NCBI GenBank assembly: GCA_025345505.1
Contig: JANVCC010000072.1
Location: 2,639,856-2,703,855 of the forward strand
Origin: Todiramphus chloris collaris
Taxonomy: Eukaryota > Chordata > Aves > Coraciiformes > Alcedinidae
Length of the DNA stretch: 64,000 nt
Direction: 5' to 3'
In this document: piece after piece, positions 34,936 through 48,826 of the stretch
How the letters are laid out: every line of letters begins with the position of its first letter
How positions within the stretch are numbered: the stretch's first letter is position 1
The notes under the pieces: model-generated
What the model saw: the letters and a program-made list of their open reading frames with translations, nothing else
What the model was told of the DNA's origin: nothing
Databases searched by the model: none
Program-made: the position numbers and the translations under genes

Positions 34936-35703
34936 AGGCCAATTTTACGGGCTTCAATAAGGCCAAATGACGGGTCCTGCATTTGGGCCACACCAACCCC
35001 CAGCAGATCCACAGGCTTGGGAAGGAATGGCTGGAGAGCTGCCAGGCAGAGAAGGACCTGGGGGTGTTGATTGACAGCTGCCTGAACGTGAGCCCAAGGC
35101 CAATGGCATCCTGGCCTGGATCAGGAACAGTGTGGTCAGCAGGAGCAGGGAGGTGATCGTTCTCTGTACTCAGCTTTGGTGAGGCTGCACCTCGAATACT
35201 GTGTCCAGTTTTGTGCCCCTCTCTGCAAGAAGGACATTGAGGTGCTGGGGAGGGTACAGAGGTGGGCTACAAAGCTAGTAAAGGGTTTGGAGCATGTGTC
35301 TTATGAGGAAAGGCTGAAGGATCTGGGGCTGTTTAGCCTTGAGAAAAGAAGGCTGAGGGGAGACCTTATTGCCCTCTACAGCTCCCTGAAGGGAAGTTGT
35401 GAGGTGGGAATTGGTCTGCTCTCCCTGGTGACAAGGGGCAGAACAAGAGGAAATGGCCTGAAGCTGAACCAGGGGAGGTTCAGGCTGGGTATCAGGAAGC
35501 ATTTCTTTCCAGAAAGGATTGTCAGGCACTGGAATGGGCTGCCCAGGGAGGTGGTGGAGTCCCCAGCCCTGGAGGTGTTTAAGAGGCAGGTAGATATTGT
35601 GCTTAGGGACATGGTTTAGCAGTTATTGATATGGTTAGGAATAAGGTTGGACTTGATGATCTTCAAGGTCTCTACCAGCTGAAACTATTCTATGATTCTA
35701 TAG
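34936..35703 (+). mobile_element. CR1 LINE, 5'-truncated, well preserved
   Basis: Plus-strand CR1 starting in the region after the RT palm (a sequence reading [19 protein letters not shown] near 34955) and running to the 3' tail TTCTATGATTCTATAGG at 35703. A short deletion around 35092-35100 (GAACGTGAGCCCAAGGCCAA) removes codons found here in other CR1 copies and shifts the frame. The C-terminal frame 35176-35619 is intact. The level of preservation suggests a younger insertion than the neighbours. Confidence 0.93.
35176..35619 (+). pseudogene. CR1 ORF2 C-terminal region, 147 codons open
   Basis: The frame opens at a TTG and reads [66 protein letters not shown] and [19 protein letters not shown] to the natural ORF2 stop. 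It has the same length as the 15913-16356 segment because both end at the same conserved stop. There is no RT core upstream and no ATG, so it is not translated on its own. Confidence 0.88.
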
Positions 35704-38700
35704 GTATCTAAATATAATAATTCTTCCTTTTTTTCTGAATGAGATGGAGTGGATAGTTCCAGATGAGGCTTTTTTCAGATCCTCCAGGTGGTCTATCAAG
35801 GCTATTGAAGTCATGGCTATTTGGAACCTCCGTCTGTTCTTTAATTCTCACTGGTATAAGAAACTGTGACATCTGTTAAGGAGAACTGCAACTCACACTG
35901 CAAGTAAAAGACTAAGAATGTGCAATCAAGCTTAGGAAAATAAATCCGTATTTTCATGACTCATTCTAAATCTGTAGTTTAGTGGCTCTTCTGCTTAAGC
36001 CTGATGTACTCACACACTGACTAAATATCAGTTCAGTCTCTGTTAGCAACTGTTATACACCAGCTACTTCAAGTAAGAAGTTCTGAATCACTGTTATCTC
36101 ATGTGGTCAATGTGGAGGTGAGAAGTAAGTGTTTATCGCTTAAAATCTCCATAGCCTGAAGTTAAAGAAACTCAAGTCACAGAGATTCAATAAAAAAATG
36201 TATAGAGAGACTTGCACTCGTGGATATATCCATAAAGAGTAACTACTTCCAAGGCTTGATGTCTACATTAAATAATGTGTTTGCATACTGTCTAAACTTG
36301 CAACATGAAAGAAGTTTTGTAGAGTGCCTACACAATCAATTATTTATCTATTTAACGTGAGGGTATTACCACTGCCAAAGGGTTGTGAGTTACCAGGCAG
36401 TAGTGCTATGAAGCAGTTCTCGTGTCTGCCTTAGGGAGGAGCCAAGAGCAGCCCAAAAATTTCACCTCCCACCAGGATAAGCAAGAGTAAAAGTGTTTCC
36501 AGAAGCTTCCCCAGTGGGTCTGGATGAAATAATTGGGAACATTTATACCTGAATCCCAAAAAATGACTCTTAAAAGTATCAAGAATGAGGACAGCAAAGC
36601 AAATAAGATTCAGAAGGTGGTGGGGCTTCCTAAGAAGGCATGGCTCCGTCCTGGTGGACAGGATAGCAGTTAAGGTTTACATGATGGATTCTCCATGACT
36701 CCAGGGTGTCTCTAATCACAGACTACCACAAAACCTGAAAGTTACCCCAAATCAGCAAAACTGGAAAACCTTCTGATATCATTCATTGCAGAGCTTGCCA
36801 GGTAATCATAAGAAGTCTCTTAGAGGTGCTTCTGGAAAACAATATTGAGTTAAAAATGAAAGAAACTGGTGCTGACCAAAATAAATTAATGTCTTTGCAT
36901 CACAGAAACATAATCCAAAGTATACTGTGATGGAAATTCTCTGTCTAGAAGGCAAGTAAATATTAAGTCATGTAGTAGAACAGAATTATTATAGAGTAAA
37001 TAGTAAAGCTGATGCTTAAAAAGTTTGAATTGAAAGAAGCAACAACCCCCTCCCACTCTTTTTGCTCTTAAAATCAGAGAGAGATTTGATAGAATCTGAT
37101 GGTATCAAAGAACCTCTTAGCAGCAGGAAATCTTTTCTTATCTAGCTGCAAAGGCACATCTTACAACAGAATTTTCATATTCTAGGCATGTACATGTTAA
37201 TGATTGGATATGCAGACTCAGAGACTTCAGATATGGTTTCACAATTTAATCGTGCTGACTTAGAATGGTTCAAAGAAAGAAGAAGTTTTCTTTTATAAGC
37301 ATTACTTTGCATTTGCACAGAATAAGCAGGTGCAATATTGACATGACAAACTAGAAAGCAGGTGTTTTAATTAAAGCAACCATAGGAAGGATCATTTGCA
37401 ACATCTCAACACCCACAATTAACTGATCTCTGCATCTCAGTGTTAATGGAGCTCATTTAGGAGGAATCAGAACATTTAGAAAATGCTGCAAGTCAATTGT
37501 TTTCTATTTCCCAGCTTGTAGGGTTGCTGCTGAAAATTCATTCTGCCTCCAACATAGCTTAAGTCAACATTAGAAAGTCCCCTGCATTGTAGCTCGAGTT
37601 AACTGCCTTCATTCATATTCAGTAGTTATTTATTAAGCAAAGATCTGAATGTTAAGAAGAGCTCACTGTGGCAGTTAGGTAGTGTTGAGGCTCCCTACAC
37701 ACAGATGAAATTCTTGTGGGTCCACGGAGGCAATTCTACCCCTATGCCAGGGATGCAGTCCACAAACCCACGTGATCTTCACAGCCTGTGGGTCTGGAAG
37801 GTCCCTCAATGACAGTCCTGTGTTGAGTAGGGCTCTCAGAGTCTCTCTGGAGATGAGAGGATGGTTTAAGAACTAAGAACTCGCAGGACTGAAGTTGCTC
37901 CTTACCCCTCCAAGCATGGCTAATGGTGGTGTGGGGAGATGCACTTTTGCCTGCCAGGAAACAGGCAAGCAAGCAAGCTGTTCTAGAAAGACCTACATCC
38001 AAAAAAGAAAGGCTATCATTATTCTAATGGTTTGTTTCAAAGAATGAAAGTTTCCCCAAATGCTTTTTTGCTCAAGTATTCACTGTTTCTATTGGTCCCA
38101 ATCCAAGCTGTAGCAAACAGGCCTCCGTGCCACAAAATCACCATCACAAATACAATTCCACTGAAAAATCCCAGTATGGACAAGGTCTGAATTACCACCA
38201 AGACTAAAATAACAACACATTCTGAACACTCTGTTTCTACTAAATAACACATTCTGATGATACCTTGTAAAAGCAAAAATGATCATGGAAAGAGTCCCTG
38301 TAAGATTTAAAAGCTACCCCCAGTGAGAATCGAGGCTATAAATTCAAATGACTGAATGAGGATGCTTTGCCTAGAGATGCTGTGGTGGTTCAGCTATGAG
38401 CTCTCCTACCAGTCCATCTCTTAAGAACGCTCATCTCCGATGCAGGAGAAAGGTCAGCTCTTGGTGAGCAGTAGATGAACTCCATTTGTTTGCAGTATGA
38501 TGTGTTAATATAAACCGCCATGGAAATTTCATCTTACTTGATGTCTCAGAGTAGCAACGATAGCTGCATTGCTATCCAGCAACTACTACATGATTTGGAG
38601 ATTCATCCAGGGAGTGAGGTGGAACAAATACCTGGAGTCGGTACCACCACAGTTGCCCCAAAGACAGTCACCCTTGTTGCAAAGCAAACTCTGAAGCCAG

Positions 38701-40544
38701 AGCTGGTGTAATCACATCTTGGATGGGAACAAACACTAGAGAGAGTTATCACCTGGCATCTCAGTGCTCCTTGTGGGTTTAGGGATGACATTGCTTGGGA
38801 GGTTATTCTTGTTAACTAACCATCAGGGTTTCAGCTTTCCCTGCTCTTGCAGTGGGACGCCAAGTGGAAACAAGATCGTCATCATTGTTATGCCAAGCTC
38901 TGCAGTCCTCTTTTGTGAATTAAAACTTCTAGTGACCATGCAGCATGCTGCAGGCATTTAGGATCTGATTTTTCTGACATGGTTGTCACCTGCACTTACC
39001 ATGGGTTTCAGCTATCCCTGAGGCTGATTAAATATTCTCTTTAGAAAAAAAAACCTAGTGTTTCAACTAATTAAAAATGTTTGGAGACAGAATCTTTTTC
39101 TTTCTCTAAAAAATCATTATTTCCATTGGAAAAGCAGTAACATTCAGCTGTAAGCCTTTTTATCCAGGCTGTTGAATTTTTTCACAAAAACTCAAAGCTC
39201 TCTGCGGGGTAAGTTCTCTGCATTTTATAACCATATCCAACTATCTGATGCCTGCCTTCTCAGGAAATGTAGTATATTCTTTAAATCCTTTTGTCCCACA
39301 AGTATTTCTGTCACACTTCAAATTACTTTCTTTTTGACTGTGTTTTACTATAGTAGTTATCAGTGACGTGATGCTCATCTTGTTACTTGCATTTCAGTGC
39401 TAAGATCTTTGTCAGAAAGGTCCCTAAAAAGAAACTTTTCTGTAGCTCAAACATTTGTTACTCTCTGAATCCCACATTGCTACTTCCTGCAAGCCAGTGC
39501 CACCCCGTTGTGCCTTTCAGCCGGGTATGTCAGCAAAGTTCTCCCTCCCATTGGAACGATGTCTCCTGGATGACTTCACCCTCAGATGGTGTGATTTCCC
39601 TCGGTTTTCCTTCAGGGATAGTTATTGACAATCACCAGCATGTGAAGTGATGTACAGAAACAGGCACAAGCTCACTCTCAGTTTAAGACTGTAATCTGGT
39701 AGGCATGTCTGCATTTACCATTTGGTACCAAGTCTGTTTCGAATGGGATCACTCATGTGTATAAAGTTGCACAGCTGTATAAGAGTTTACAGGATTCTGG
39801 CCTAAATGAAAGAAAGAAATATTCAGATTATTTGCAGCAGAATCACACCATGACCATCTTCTTAAACCAACTCTTCCACATTTCTTCCTCCCCTATCTGC
39901 CACCATCACATTATACCTGCTCTGAAGTTAGGGCTTTCTCCATGTGCAGGTTGGCTTACAAGTTCTGTGGGACTCCTCATCCACCAGATATCCTGGTGCA
40001 TCTGCAGGAGAAGGGAATATGCTTTCATCAGCACGAAGGCACCTTTCCTGGTTTTGTCCTCTCATATGCTTGAAAAGCTTCTGAACACTGTAAAAATGCT
40101 GACAAAGACTAGGACATAGACCATATAAGCTCCATAAATTTTCAGATCAAATATGCATAAATTCTGTATGTTCTAGAGGAAAACACATTAAGGATATGCA
40201 TAAGTGATACCTTTTGAATCCACCTGTTTTGTTCATTCTCTCTGTCTCACTGAGATTTTCACCCTACAACATTGCCCAGGAAGCTAAAATAAGATCTTAT
40301 TTATTTCCACATTAATACTTGAGAAATGTAATACAAAATCTTCTGGATACACCAGTGATCAAGCTGCACTTTATAAAGCCAACTTGTTTAGCCTTTAGGT
40401 GCTTTCTTTGCTTTGTTTGCATATCTGACACTATTAGAAAATACTCTTTTGTTTAAGAATTGTGTGTTAAATGACAATGTCCAGCTGGGAAATACCAGGC
40501 AATGCATACTGCAAACACTATTCAGTGGATGACCTACTGCATGA
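35704..40544. other. Unique non-coding DNA
   Basis: About 4.8 kb without recognised gene or transposon. ORFs here are at most about 120 codons and overlap antisense ORFs. Confidence 0.6.
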
Positions 40545-40955
40545 AGAAAAAGATTCCTATGAGGACAGGCTGAGGGAGTTGTGTTTGTTCAGCCTGGAGA
40601 AGAGAAGGCTCTTGGGAGACCTTATTGTGGCCTTTCAGTACTTATAAGTACTTATAAGAAAGACTTCTTAATAAGGCCTGTAGTGATAGGACAAAGGGTA
40701 ATGGTTGTAAAGTAAAAAAGGGTAGGTTCAGATGAGGTGTACAGAATACATTTTTACAATGAGAGTGGTGAAACACTGGAACAAGTTGACCAGAGAGTTT
40801 GTGGATGCCCCACCATAAGAAGTGTTTAAGGTTGGGTTGGATGGGGCTCTGAGCAACCTGATCTAGTTGAAGATGTCCCTGCTCACTGAAAGGGTGTTGG
40901 ACTAAGTGGTCTCTAAATGTTCTTTCCAACCCAAACCATTTTATGTTTGTATTTT
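40545..40955 (+). mobile_element. CR1 LINE 3' end, decayed
   Basis: It starts in the ORF2 C-terminal region ([21 protein letters not shown] translation, with GGAGAAGAGAAGGCTCTTGG) and runs through GAGTGGTGAAACACTGGAAC and GGATGGGGCTCTGAGCAACC to GTTCTTTCCAACCCAAACC and a poorly kept tail near 40955. A 10-bp tandem duplication (AGTACTTATA twice, 40637-40656) and other changes break the frame. Confidence 0.88.
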
Positions 40956-41938
40956 GTGAAAATGAGAGAGGGAAACACAGGGTGTTGTGTTCATGTACAA
41001 ATGTGTGTGTGTATGTTTGTCCATCGCTGTAATTCTGACTAGACTCCGGAGCATCAAATAAATAATGTGACTCAAAAGGTAAATAATTAAATAAAATATC
41101 TTCAAGTGCACCATTTTCTTTCAAGTGCGTGAAGAACATAGACAAAGCATCCTCTCACTGAGAGAGGAAAAGCTCATAGGAAGGTTTTCCTATCTTTAAG
41201 AGGGCAAATGGTGACAATCTGTCTTTCTAAAGCACCCTTGACACAGCTGTCCTTGTCACAGTGTTTCTTTTATCCAGAACTCCCCTGCATGTAAAGCAAA
41301 ACATCTGCTTATGGATGTTTCATCGCTGATGACACCTATAACTATTGGCAATTACTCTTTTTCCAGTTCATGACTGTTTGGCATTTATTTTAAAGGTGGC
41401 AACCTTAGAAATGACAAAAATGACTGATCTTCTGAGCAGGCTCCAAATGTCACATCATGAAAGATGTTTTATCATCAACATATGGCATCTGTCTGGGCTC
41501 CTTAAAGAATTCTCTAACTGGAAAAGAAATGTTGTCTAAGCAGGATCTTTGTGTCTCCAGCTTTTGGGCAGCCTTGACTGAAACATCGTTCTGAACATTA
41601 TTTACCTTCAACTTAATTTGATCCTCAGGAATTTACACATAGTTTAAAGTTTCAGAATAAATTCCTCAACTAACTCCTCATTAAATTTACTTGAAGGGTC
41701 CTTTTATGATTAAAACAAGCTGGTTCCCAGAAGGCTGTATCTGCATAAATGTACACATTAGTCTTTAAGACTACCCACATCCTGGTACTGTGGTTGCCTG
41801 TGCTTTTTAATGAAGAGTGAACTCCACAGTGTATTTGCTGTGCCAGGAATAAAGATATTTTCAGTATGCTGACAGATAAGGAACTTATAAGGCCCTTTAT
41901 TAGGGCCTTCTTACTTTGTATTCTACATTTGGTTAAAA

Positions 41939-41955
41939 TTTTTTTTTTTTTTTTT
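41939..41955. repeat. Poly(T) tract, 17 bases
   Basis: An uninterrupted run of 17 T. Read on the minus strand it would be a poly(A) tail, but no retroposon body was recognised to its right. Confidence 0.85.
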
Positions 41956-43239
41956 CTCTCAAGAAGTTATAGTTATAGTCGATAATGAAACAGGGGCAGA
42001 AGAGCAGCCGAACTGTGTGGTGATGGATGCTATGGCAACTAGAGCAGGTATGAAAAATGCTTTCAAGCAGAGTATTTAAGTCAGAAAACTTATAACAAGA
42101 GAAAGCTAATTAGCAATTTAAGCAGACACCTTTGACTCCAGGAGTGAAGGGCTCTGGAATGCTAGCAGCTGATTTTGTTACAGCTTATTTGAAAGTGCTT
42201 TTAATTTGTTGTGGGTTGTTTCACTGCAATTCAAGGAATCTAAATTTAAATTCATGCTAGCTTTTTGCCAGTTTCTTTTGGGATAAATTCAGGCTTCTGT
42301 AGCAAAAATTCTGCCAGGAAAAGAGCCTGTGGAAAAGGAAAGAAACAACCAGCCAGCTATGGCCACACCATCCTTGCTGAGCTAACTAATGAATAAAGGT
42401 GGTACTGCTTTCAGGAAAAGAGCCCTGGGAAAGAAGGTTGAGGAAATGGTGACATTAATGTGTTCATCTAGTAAATGTAGCCCCAAATTTTTTTAATTTA
42501 AAAGTATATCTCTAGTTTTGGAAAGTCCGATTTACTGTATCAGCATAGCCCATTCACCTCTGATGTTTTCTGCGAGCCCAAGGGACCAGGTTAAACTGGG
42601 AAAGTAGGCTCAAGTTCTCCTTACACGACTTGGCTTCTTGTGTTTTTTTCAGAGGCTACATGCTTGCTTCTGAAGACACGTGTACCTTCTATATACCTTC
42701 TACAGACATGTATACGTTTGTGTCTCTGCATTCCTTCAGTACTTGATTTTCAACATGTGTTGGGCAGCTATCCTGAGCTGATGTTCAGTTTAACCTCCTT
42801 TCAAATAATACAGTCTTACACCATCTCCTCTAAAGAATATGGGCATATAAGAGTTGATACTGATACCACCATTGTCTCACATTCCTGTGAGAGAAAGAGA
42901 AATATTAATATCTGTTGTGAAAATCAAATGCCAAAAGATGAGGAAAAAAAGTAAATACTATTGGTTTATGGCAGGAATCCACAAGACTCTGAAAGGAGAA
43001 GTCCTCCCGGAACCTTTCATGAGGGGAAGCCTGGGGCAGAGCCACCAGGGTGGCTCTGGGCATTGACAGGCCCAGCACAGCTCACTCTGAGACCAGATTG
43101 CCCAGTCTAAGCTGGCTTCAATGTCTGTGACACGCTCACCAGCACTTACAAGAGCAAGCATGTGAGATACATGCTGCCATCCTACCAACCCCTGTGTCTT
43201 CACATGACAAGGAGACAGCCAAGGTACTTGCGCTCCGGC

Positions 43240-43355
43240 TTGTGTTATCTATATCCATAGATATTCGTATACCTATATATAATATAGATATAAATAAATC
43301 TTATATCTAAATATAAGATATATTCTTATATCTACAGATATTGATAACGATAGAG
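43240..43355. repeat. AT-rich (TATATC/GATATA) patch with hairpin
   Basis: About 115 bases made of TATCTA, ATATAGATATA and similar words. It contains a perfect hairpin: ATCTTATAT (43298-43306) and ATATAAGAT (43311-43319) around CTAA. Several alternative pairings exist. Confidence 0.8.
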
Positions 43356-44689
43356 ACAACTCTAAAGCAAGAACTGATTGCTGAAGGTTTGCTATCCTCT
43401 ACCTTAAGTAATCTGTGTCTTCAGTGGAATAGGAGGAATTGATTAGCAAATCCTGGAATGTCTTTATAGCTTTGCTACAGGGCTCTAAGACACCTTTGTT
43501 ACTCCTACAGTACGTTGAATTGGTTCTCAGTGGGCCTGAAGTTTTATAGTAATAGCATCCCACAACACAGAGCAGATCAGCCTTATACAGAGGGTTTGCT
43601 GTGCTAGCTGAAATACTGCCTTGTGCATGTCAAAGGGACAAGAACTGTTCTATAGGCAGCATCTCAACAACAAACCACAGGAGTGTTTTTGCAGGATCCA
43701 GGTAACGGCATCAAATTTGGCCTAATGTAAAAGACCACGGAACAGAGACAGGCCTCTGTATACATCACAAGCCCCTATAAATTAGATGTTGACCTTTTGC
43801 TTCCCCAGCTTTGGTGACTATTTTCTTTAACGTAGCCTCAGCAGTTTTCTTTCTAAAGAAAATAAATGTTGGTTTAGTTCTGCTCATGGGGGCCACACGC
43901 TGCAGAGGTGGTAACAGCTAGCTCAGATGACACTGCATGTAGCTGAAGAATTAAAATGCCCTGTCTGGTAAGAAAATGTAGGTTATAGATGAAAGCACAT
44001 TTCTTTATCATGTCCTGCACAGAAAGTACATGAGAGTTCAGTAAATTGATCCTGGCTTATTGAAATAGCAACCTGATTTTTAGGGGTAAATGGCTTAAAA
44101 ACAGCCTCTCGGTTTGGGTCTGCAGTGGCTCAGGAGCCCGGAATAAAGGCCAGATGGAGAGCCTCTTGCCTCCCTTTTGTTTTATCACTGCAGCCACACA
44201 GGGCAAGTTTGTCCCAGGGTGCAATGAAAATGCTGGTTGATAGTCATGGTTCTCTCAGGTACAGTCCCGAAGGTCTGAATTCTTTTGCAGTTCAGGCTGG
44301 AGCAGGAGATCCTGAGTATATTCCACTGGCACTCAGAAGAACAGGAGTGCATGCGTGGGTTGGCAGACCAGCATACAGAGACATGCTTCCAGCCAGGGAA
44401 GGCAGGAGCCCAAATGCAGCCAGAAGCACATGGAGGAGATCAGTTCCAGGATGACAGACACCAACAATGATGGTTAGGGAGAGCACTGGGAAAATTCAGC
44501 TTGCAGAGTGGATGGGGGCTCTCCAGAAGCAAAACTCTGAATTGCACCTTTTCATCCTTCCCAGATGCTGAGGTTAGTGGTGACAAGGAGATGCTATCCT
44601 AAAGTAGCTTTGAACCTATTACCATGCTCCAGCACTTAAGAGGACTGAAAATATGAATTACTCCCAAGAGTAAATTTTCTGAGGCCAGA

Positions 44690-44728
44690 AAAACAAAACA
44701 AAATGAAGCAAAACAAAAAAAAAAAAAA
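44690..44728. repeat. A-rich (AAAAC)n low-complexity tract
   Basis: AAAACAAAACAAAATGAAGC is followed by AAAAC and about 14 A. Simple repeat. Confidence 0.8.
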
Positions 44729-47700
44729 CTGGGGCACATTTTTTATCCAGATAACCCCTCCCTTCCCCACAAAAACAGGTAGTCTCATGAAAATAGCACG
44801 GTGTCTCACAAGTCACGGTGACAGTTAACACCCCCAGAACCTGTGGTTCCCATCTCTTGATCGCTATCCACCGTGACTGAATCCATCTGTCACACCACAG
44901 CATTGCACTGCAAGGAGTGGCAAACAGCCAAGGGACTTTTCCTGAGCCGTAACACAAGGTATTCCGCAGTTCCAGTAAGAAACTCCTAACCCTCAATTAA
45001 CTGATGTATAAAATCAATGAAAAAAAAATGTAGGGCTCAAAATAAACCTGCAATGTGAAGCTGCAGCTTGTTTGGGTTTGTTTTTATCAGCTCACTCAAC
45101 TGATGGCCTCTTCATTTGTCTTTTTATTGCATGGAGGAGCAGAGGCTCTATGAGTCCGTGTCTGAGACAAGTCCTGGGGCAAGGCAAAATAGTTGCCTCC
45201 AACCGTGCTGAAATTGAACCTGAAATTTGCTTCAGGGTGCTTTCCTGAGCCTATGATCATGAAAATCTGGCCAACAATTCTGCTGGTTGTGTTTCTGTGG
45301 TCTCAGGTTTTCGTCTCCTGTGGTCCATGGAGTGTGATGTCCTGGGCCAATGACAGTGACCTAGCTTGGAGCCAGAGGCACAAGAGGTGTATTAACAAAC
45401 TGTCACAAGTATAATGCCACGCTGACCTGTCTGCCCTGTTTTCATCACCCCAAAAAAGTATCTTTCCATGGCTTCGTGCTGTGCTATGTAGATATGATGA
45501 TTTGCTCGGTGTCTTACGATTCCTCTTTTCCAGCAGCAGCTCCTCATTTTCTTTTTCTACTCTTCTGTAGTTGGATTTGTTTTTTTCTTTCCAAGACGAT
45601 ATAAAGCTAAAATTCCTCTTACGTAGATGAGAGAGGTTTTAGTTGTGCAATAACAGTCCTCCATTCTTACTCAGATCAGGTGTCTAGTAACAACCGTGGA
45701 AGTGTTGTGTGTAGACCGACTGCTGGATTGGCCCCACAACTCATGCACTACAACAGGGTCTGTTCTGCAGGGTTCACTGACTGCTACCTGCTGCTCTGCA
45801 GCCGACACAGAGAGTGGAAAGCACGAGGCCAAGCTCCATTCCTGGTGGAACCTGAGTAGATTTCTGTAAAATGAAGTTGGCTGATAGGATGTTATAAGGT
45901 CCATGAAACCCATGGCTGTTATTTCTGCAGAAATACTTCAGCAATGCTGAGAAGTTTGTTAGTTAACCACTGCTACTGCCATCTAAAGAAAGATAAGAAC
46001 CACAATTTCTTTAGACTGTACAGTACAGGGAGGGTCTTAAATTCTTTGGAAAAAGCTTATGTTGATCAGTCTACTTAATGCACAGTAGCCACCAGCTCAG
46101 CATTTAGTTTCCAAATCTTAATACCTTTAAATTATCATTTGATTAAGATACTTGAGTATTTTCTTGAAGGAAGAGATAATATCTTTGTAGAAAGAAAAAC
46201 TAAATAAATCCTGTTATTAAATGTTAATATTGGTGAATCTCTCAGGTTAAAATACTGTTGATACCAATGCAATACCACCGTGGTCCTCTGGCATGCCAGC
46301 ACTCCATGCTCCTGTGCCTCAGAAACTGTCTGTCTGTGGGGCTTTTTTGTCATTAATGTCTCAAAAATGCTTTTATTTCTAGGCTTACTAGTTTCTTATG
46401 AAAAAAATCTTTCTCAGAGGAGTAGTTAATTTTATCTTTTATCTTAAGCCCAAGTTTTTCACTTAATTCTCTAAGCAAATAAAATGTCGATTTACACTTA
46501 TAAAATAATGCAACTATCTCCACATGTCTTCCTTGAAATCTATAAGGTATTGTTGAACGTGATTACGTGGAAACATCACTAATTTTATTTGCAGCTCTCT
46601 ATTACCCTATTTGAAGTGTTCCTTAAGATACATCTTCAATTTCCATATTTTGGAAATATTCTATTTTAGCACTAAAGTATAGCACAGGAAGATTATCACA
46701 CAAAGTCCAGTCATAATTCAGTTCAGCTACAAACTGGTTTGCGCACAGATGGCTTTCTCCTTTCTCCACTCAATATAGAAATAGAATATTTTTTCTGATT
46801 TTATTATCAATCAGAAGTTTATTAGCAGATACTGTAAAAAACATTGTTTGTTAATTATAAATAAATATTACCCTTGAAAGCTGAAACTAGTTGGTATTTT
46901 CTCTGGTTTTCTCCCCCAAATCTCAGTATTAAAAACTACATGTTCTCTAGAAAGAACAGCCCCATGCTCCATTAGTGATACCACCCACCCCTGTTAAAGA
47001 GACTCCCTCAGGTACCTTTGCCCCTTACATAGTAGTTGATTCAAATCTTGATTGCCAGAGATTTGAAGGCAAATAACCTCACTGTGAAGGAAAAAACACA
47101 TCTCATGCTTTCTTATATGTTCTATAAAGACCTTCTCTATCTGCCAGGGACGGGATGCCTGACTTTGGACTAACCAGTTCTTTATATTTGTACTCACAGG
47201 TGATGTATAGTATTAGTACCAATAATCTAGGGCCAAGGGTGGGTAATCATTGACTGCTTCACTCTCCTGTGCAGGGCTGACTGCTTTGATGGTATTTCTA
47301 ATCAGAGTGTCTCCTAAATTCTTCCAGTTTTATGTCAGGGTGCCGTTTCTGGTTTGATATATCAAATCTCTGGCATCACTGAGGTTTCTACCCAAGACAA
47401 TGGTCTTGTTGAAAACAGAGTTCTGGAATTTAGATTTGGATTGTGCATGGCTCACTGGATGACTTCAACTGTTGCAGAAATAATTTATGTATATAACAAG
47501 CAAATGTTGTAAATGAGAAACTGGAATTTTGTAGAAGGAATTTGAGAAGGCTCATCAAGTTGTCTGTCAGCAGTCTCATTCTCTCTAATTCCTTTATTAA
47601 AACCAGTGTTTAGTAGTTTATTATACGAGACCGTTTAGGTTGAAACACAACCTGCACTCATCCTATGGCCAGAGAGTCCCCAGAAGTAGCAGAAATTGTG

Positions 47701-48826
47701 TAATTCGACTTTGGAAAGGGAGGAGCTGAAGAACAGTAGGATAGCATTAGGAAGTCCACAGCTTCCTCTTGAATCCTACCATGTCTCATATGAAGGCATT
47801 TCCTATAAGCATGTGCTCTGCCTGTGCTCTAAGTACACAGCTGCCTTACACGTAGGAGGGGAAAGATTTAATCCTAGAAGTTTCCCCCACCAAACCTCTT
47901 TTTCTTCTCCTCAGATAAGATGGATTTCCTCCTTAGACGCTGACTAGTACTTTATGTATTCATTCTCTGCCATGTGGGAATGCAAATCCTTTCACACTGG
48001 CATTTGAGCAGCTTTTCACTGCTTTACATCCCTGAGCACTTAAGGACTAATCCCACCCTCAATATGTAGTTTCGTGTGCTGGATTATCAGCGGCAGTGGG
48101 ACAGGAGAAACTTGTCTGCTGGCAGGCTGGAGCGCCCTGTTGACTGGTCTTTACTCCCTGGTAGGAAGCTCAGCACGGATCACAAGACTGGCCAGACTGT
48201 CAACACTGACTGAGTTTCTAATGCTGTCACCTCTCCAAAAGTGGCTTCATCTGCTTTCTGGGTGGTGGCATTGGGCTATTTGCCACAAATGATGACTGGC
48301 AAGCATCAAATGCTCAAGGACACAAGTACTGAGTTGTATCCTGGCTGGAAATTACCACTCTAGGAGGCTTTGGGCAGCCAGAGAAATACAGAGAACATAT
48401 GGAGACGGGCCTGAAGGCATTTTGGGTGTAGCTGGTGACAACTCAGATATTGTTACACTCATTTTAGACCAAGTACATCTTTGCTGGCTTCTGGCCTGCT
48501 GTCCCAGGTCCTGTGGAGACATACTGTCCTCACACCGACAACCGCCAGGAGCTGGGGCCAGATGGGGTCAGGAGGTGCTGACAAAAGGGAAGAGAATGCA
48601 TTTGAGTTGGGGATAAAAAGCTGGAACTAGAAATAGGAAATTTCAGAAGACTAGCAAGTTACCCCAGTTGGTCCAACAGAGAGAGAAGAAAGAGAAAGAA
48701 AATCTGCAAAACTTCAGGTAAGAAATGGAACAACTCTCTTCTCCTTCCATTGAAACCAATTTGAACAGAACGTGATCCCCAGAGGCCAGGGGAGAAGCAT
48801 GGTGGTTTGAGGAGGTGCAGGGCTGG

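Larger units (their letters stand above)
40956..48826. other. Unique non-coding DNA
   Basis: No gene or transposon recognised in about 7.9 kb. It contains a 17-base T-run (41939-41955), an AT-rich palindromic patch (43240-43355) and an A-rich (AAAAC) stretch (44690-44728). All ORFs are short and unsupported. Confidence 0.6.

Noticed and set aside
40642..41145. 167-codon minus-strand ORF
   Set aside because: More than half is antisense to the CR1 3' end at 40545-40955. The rest is unsupported.
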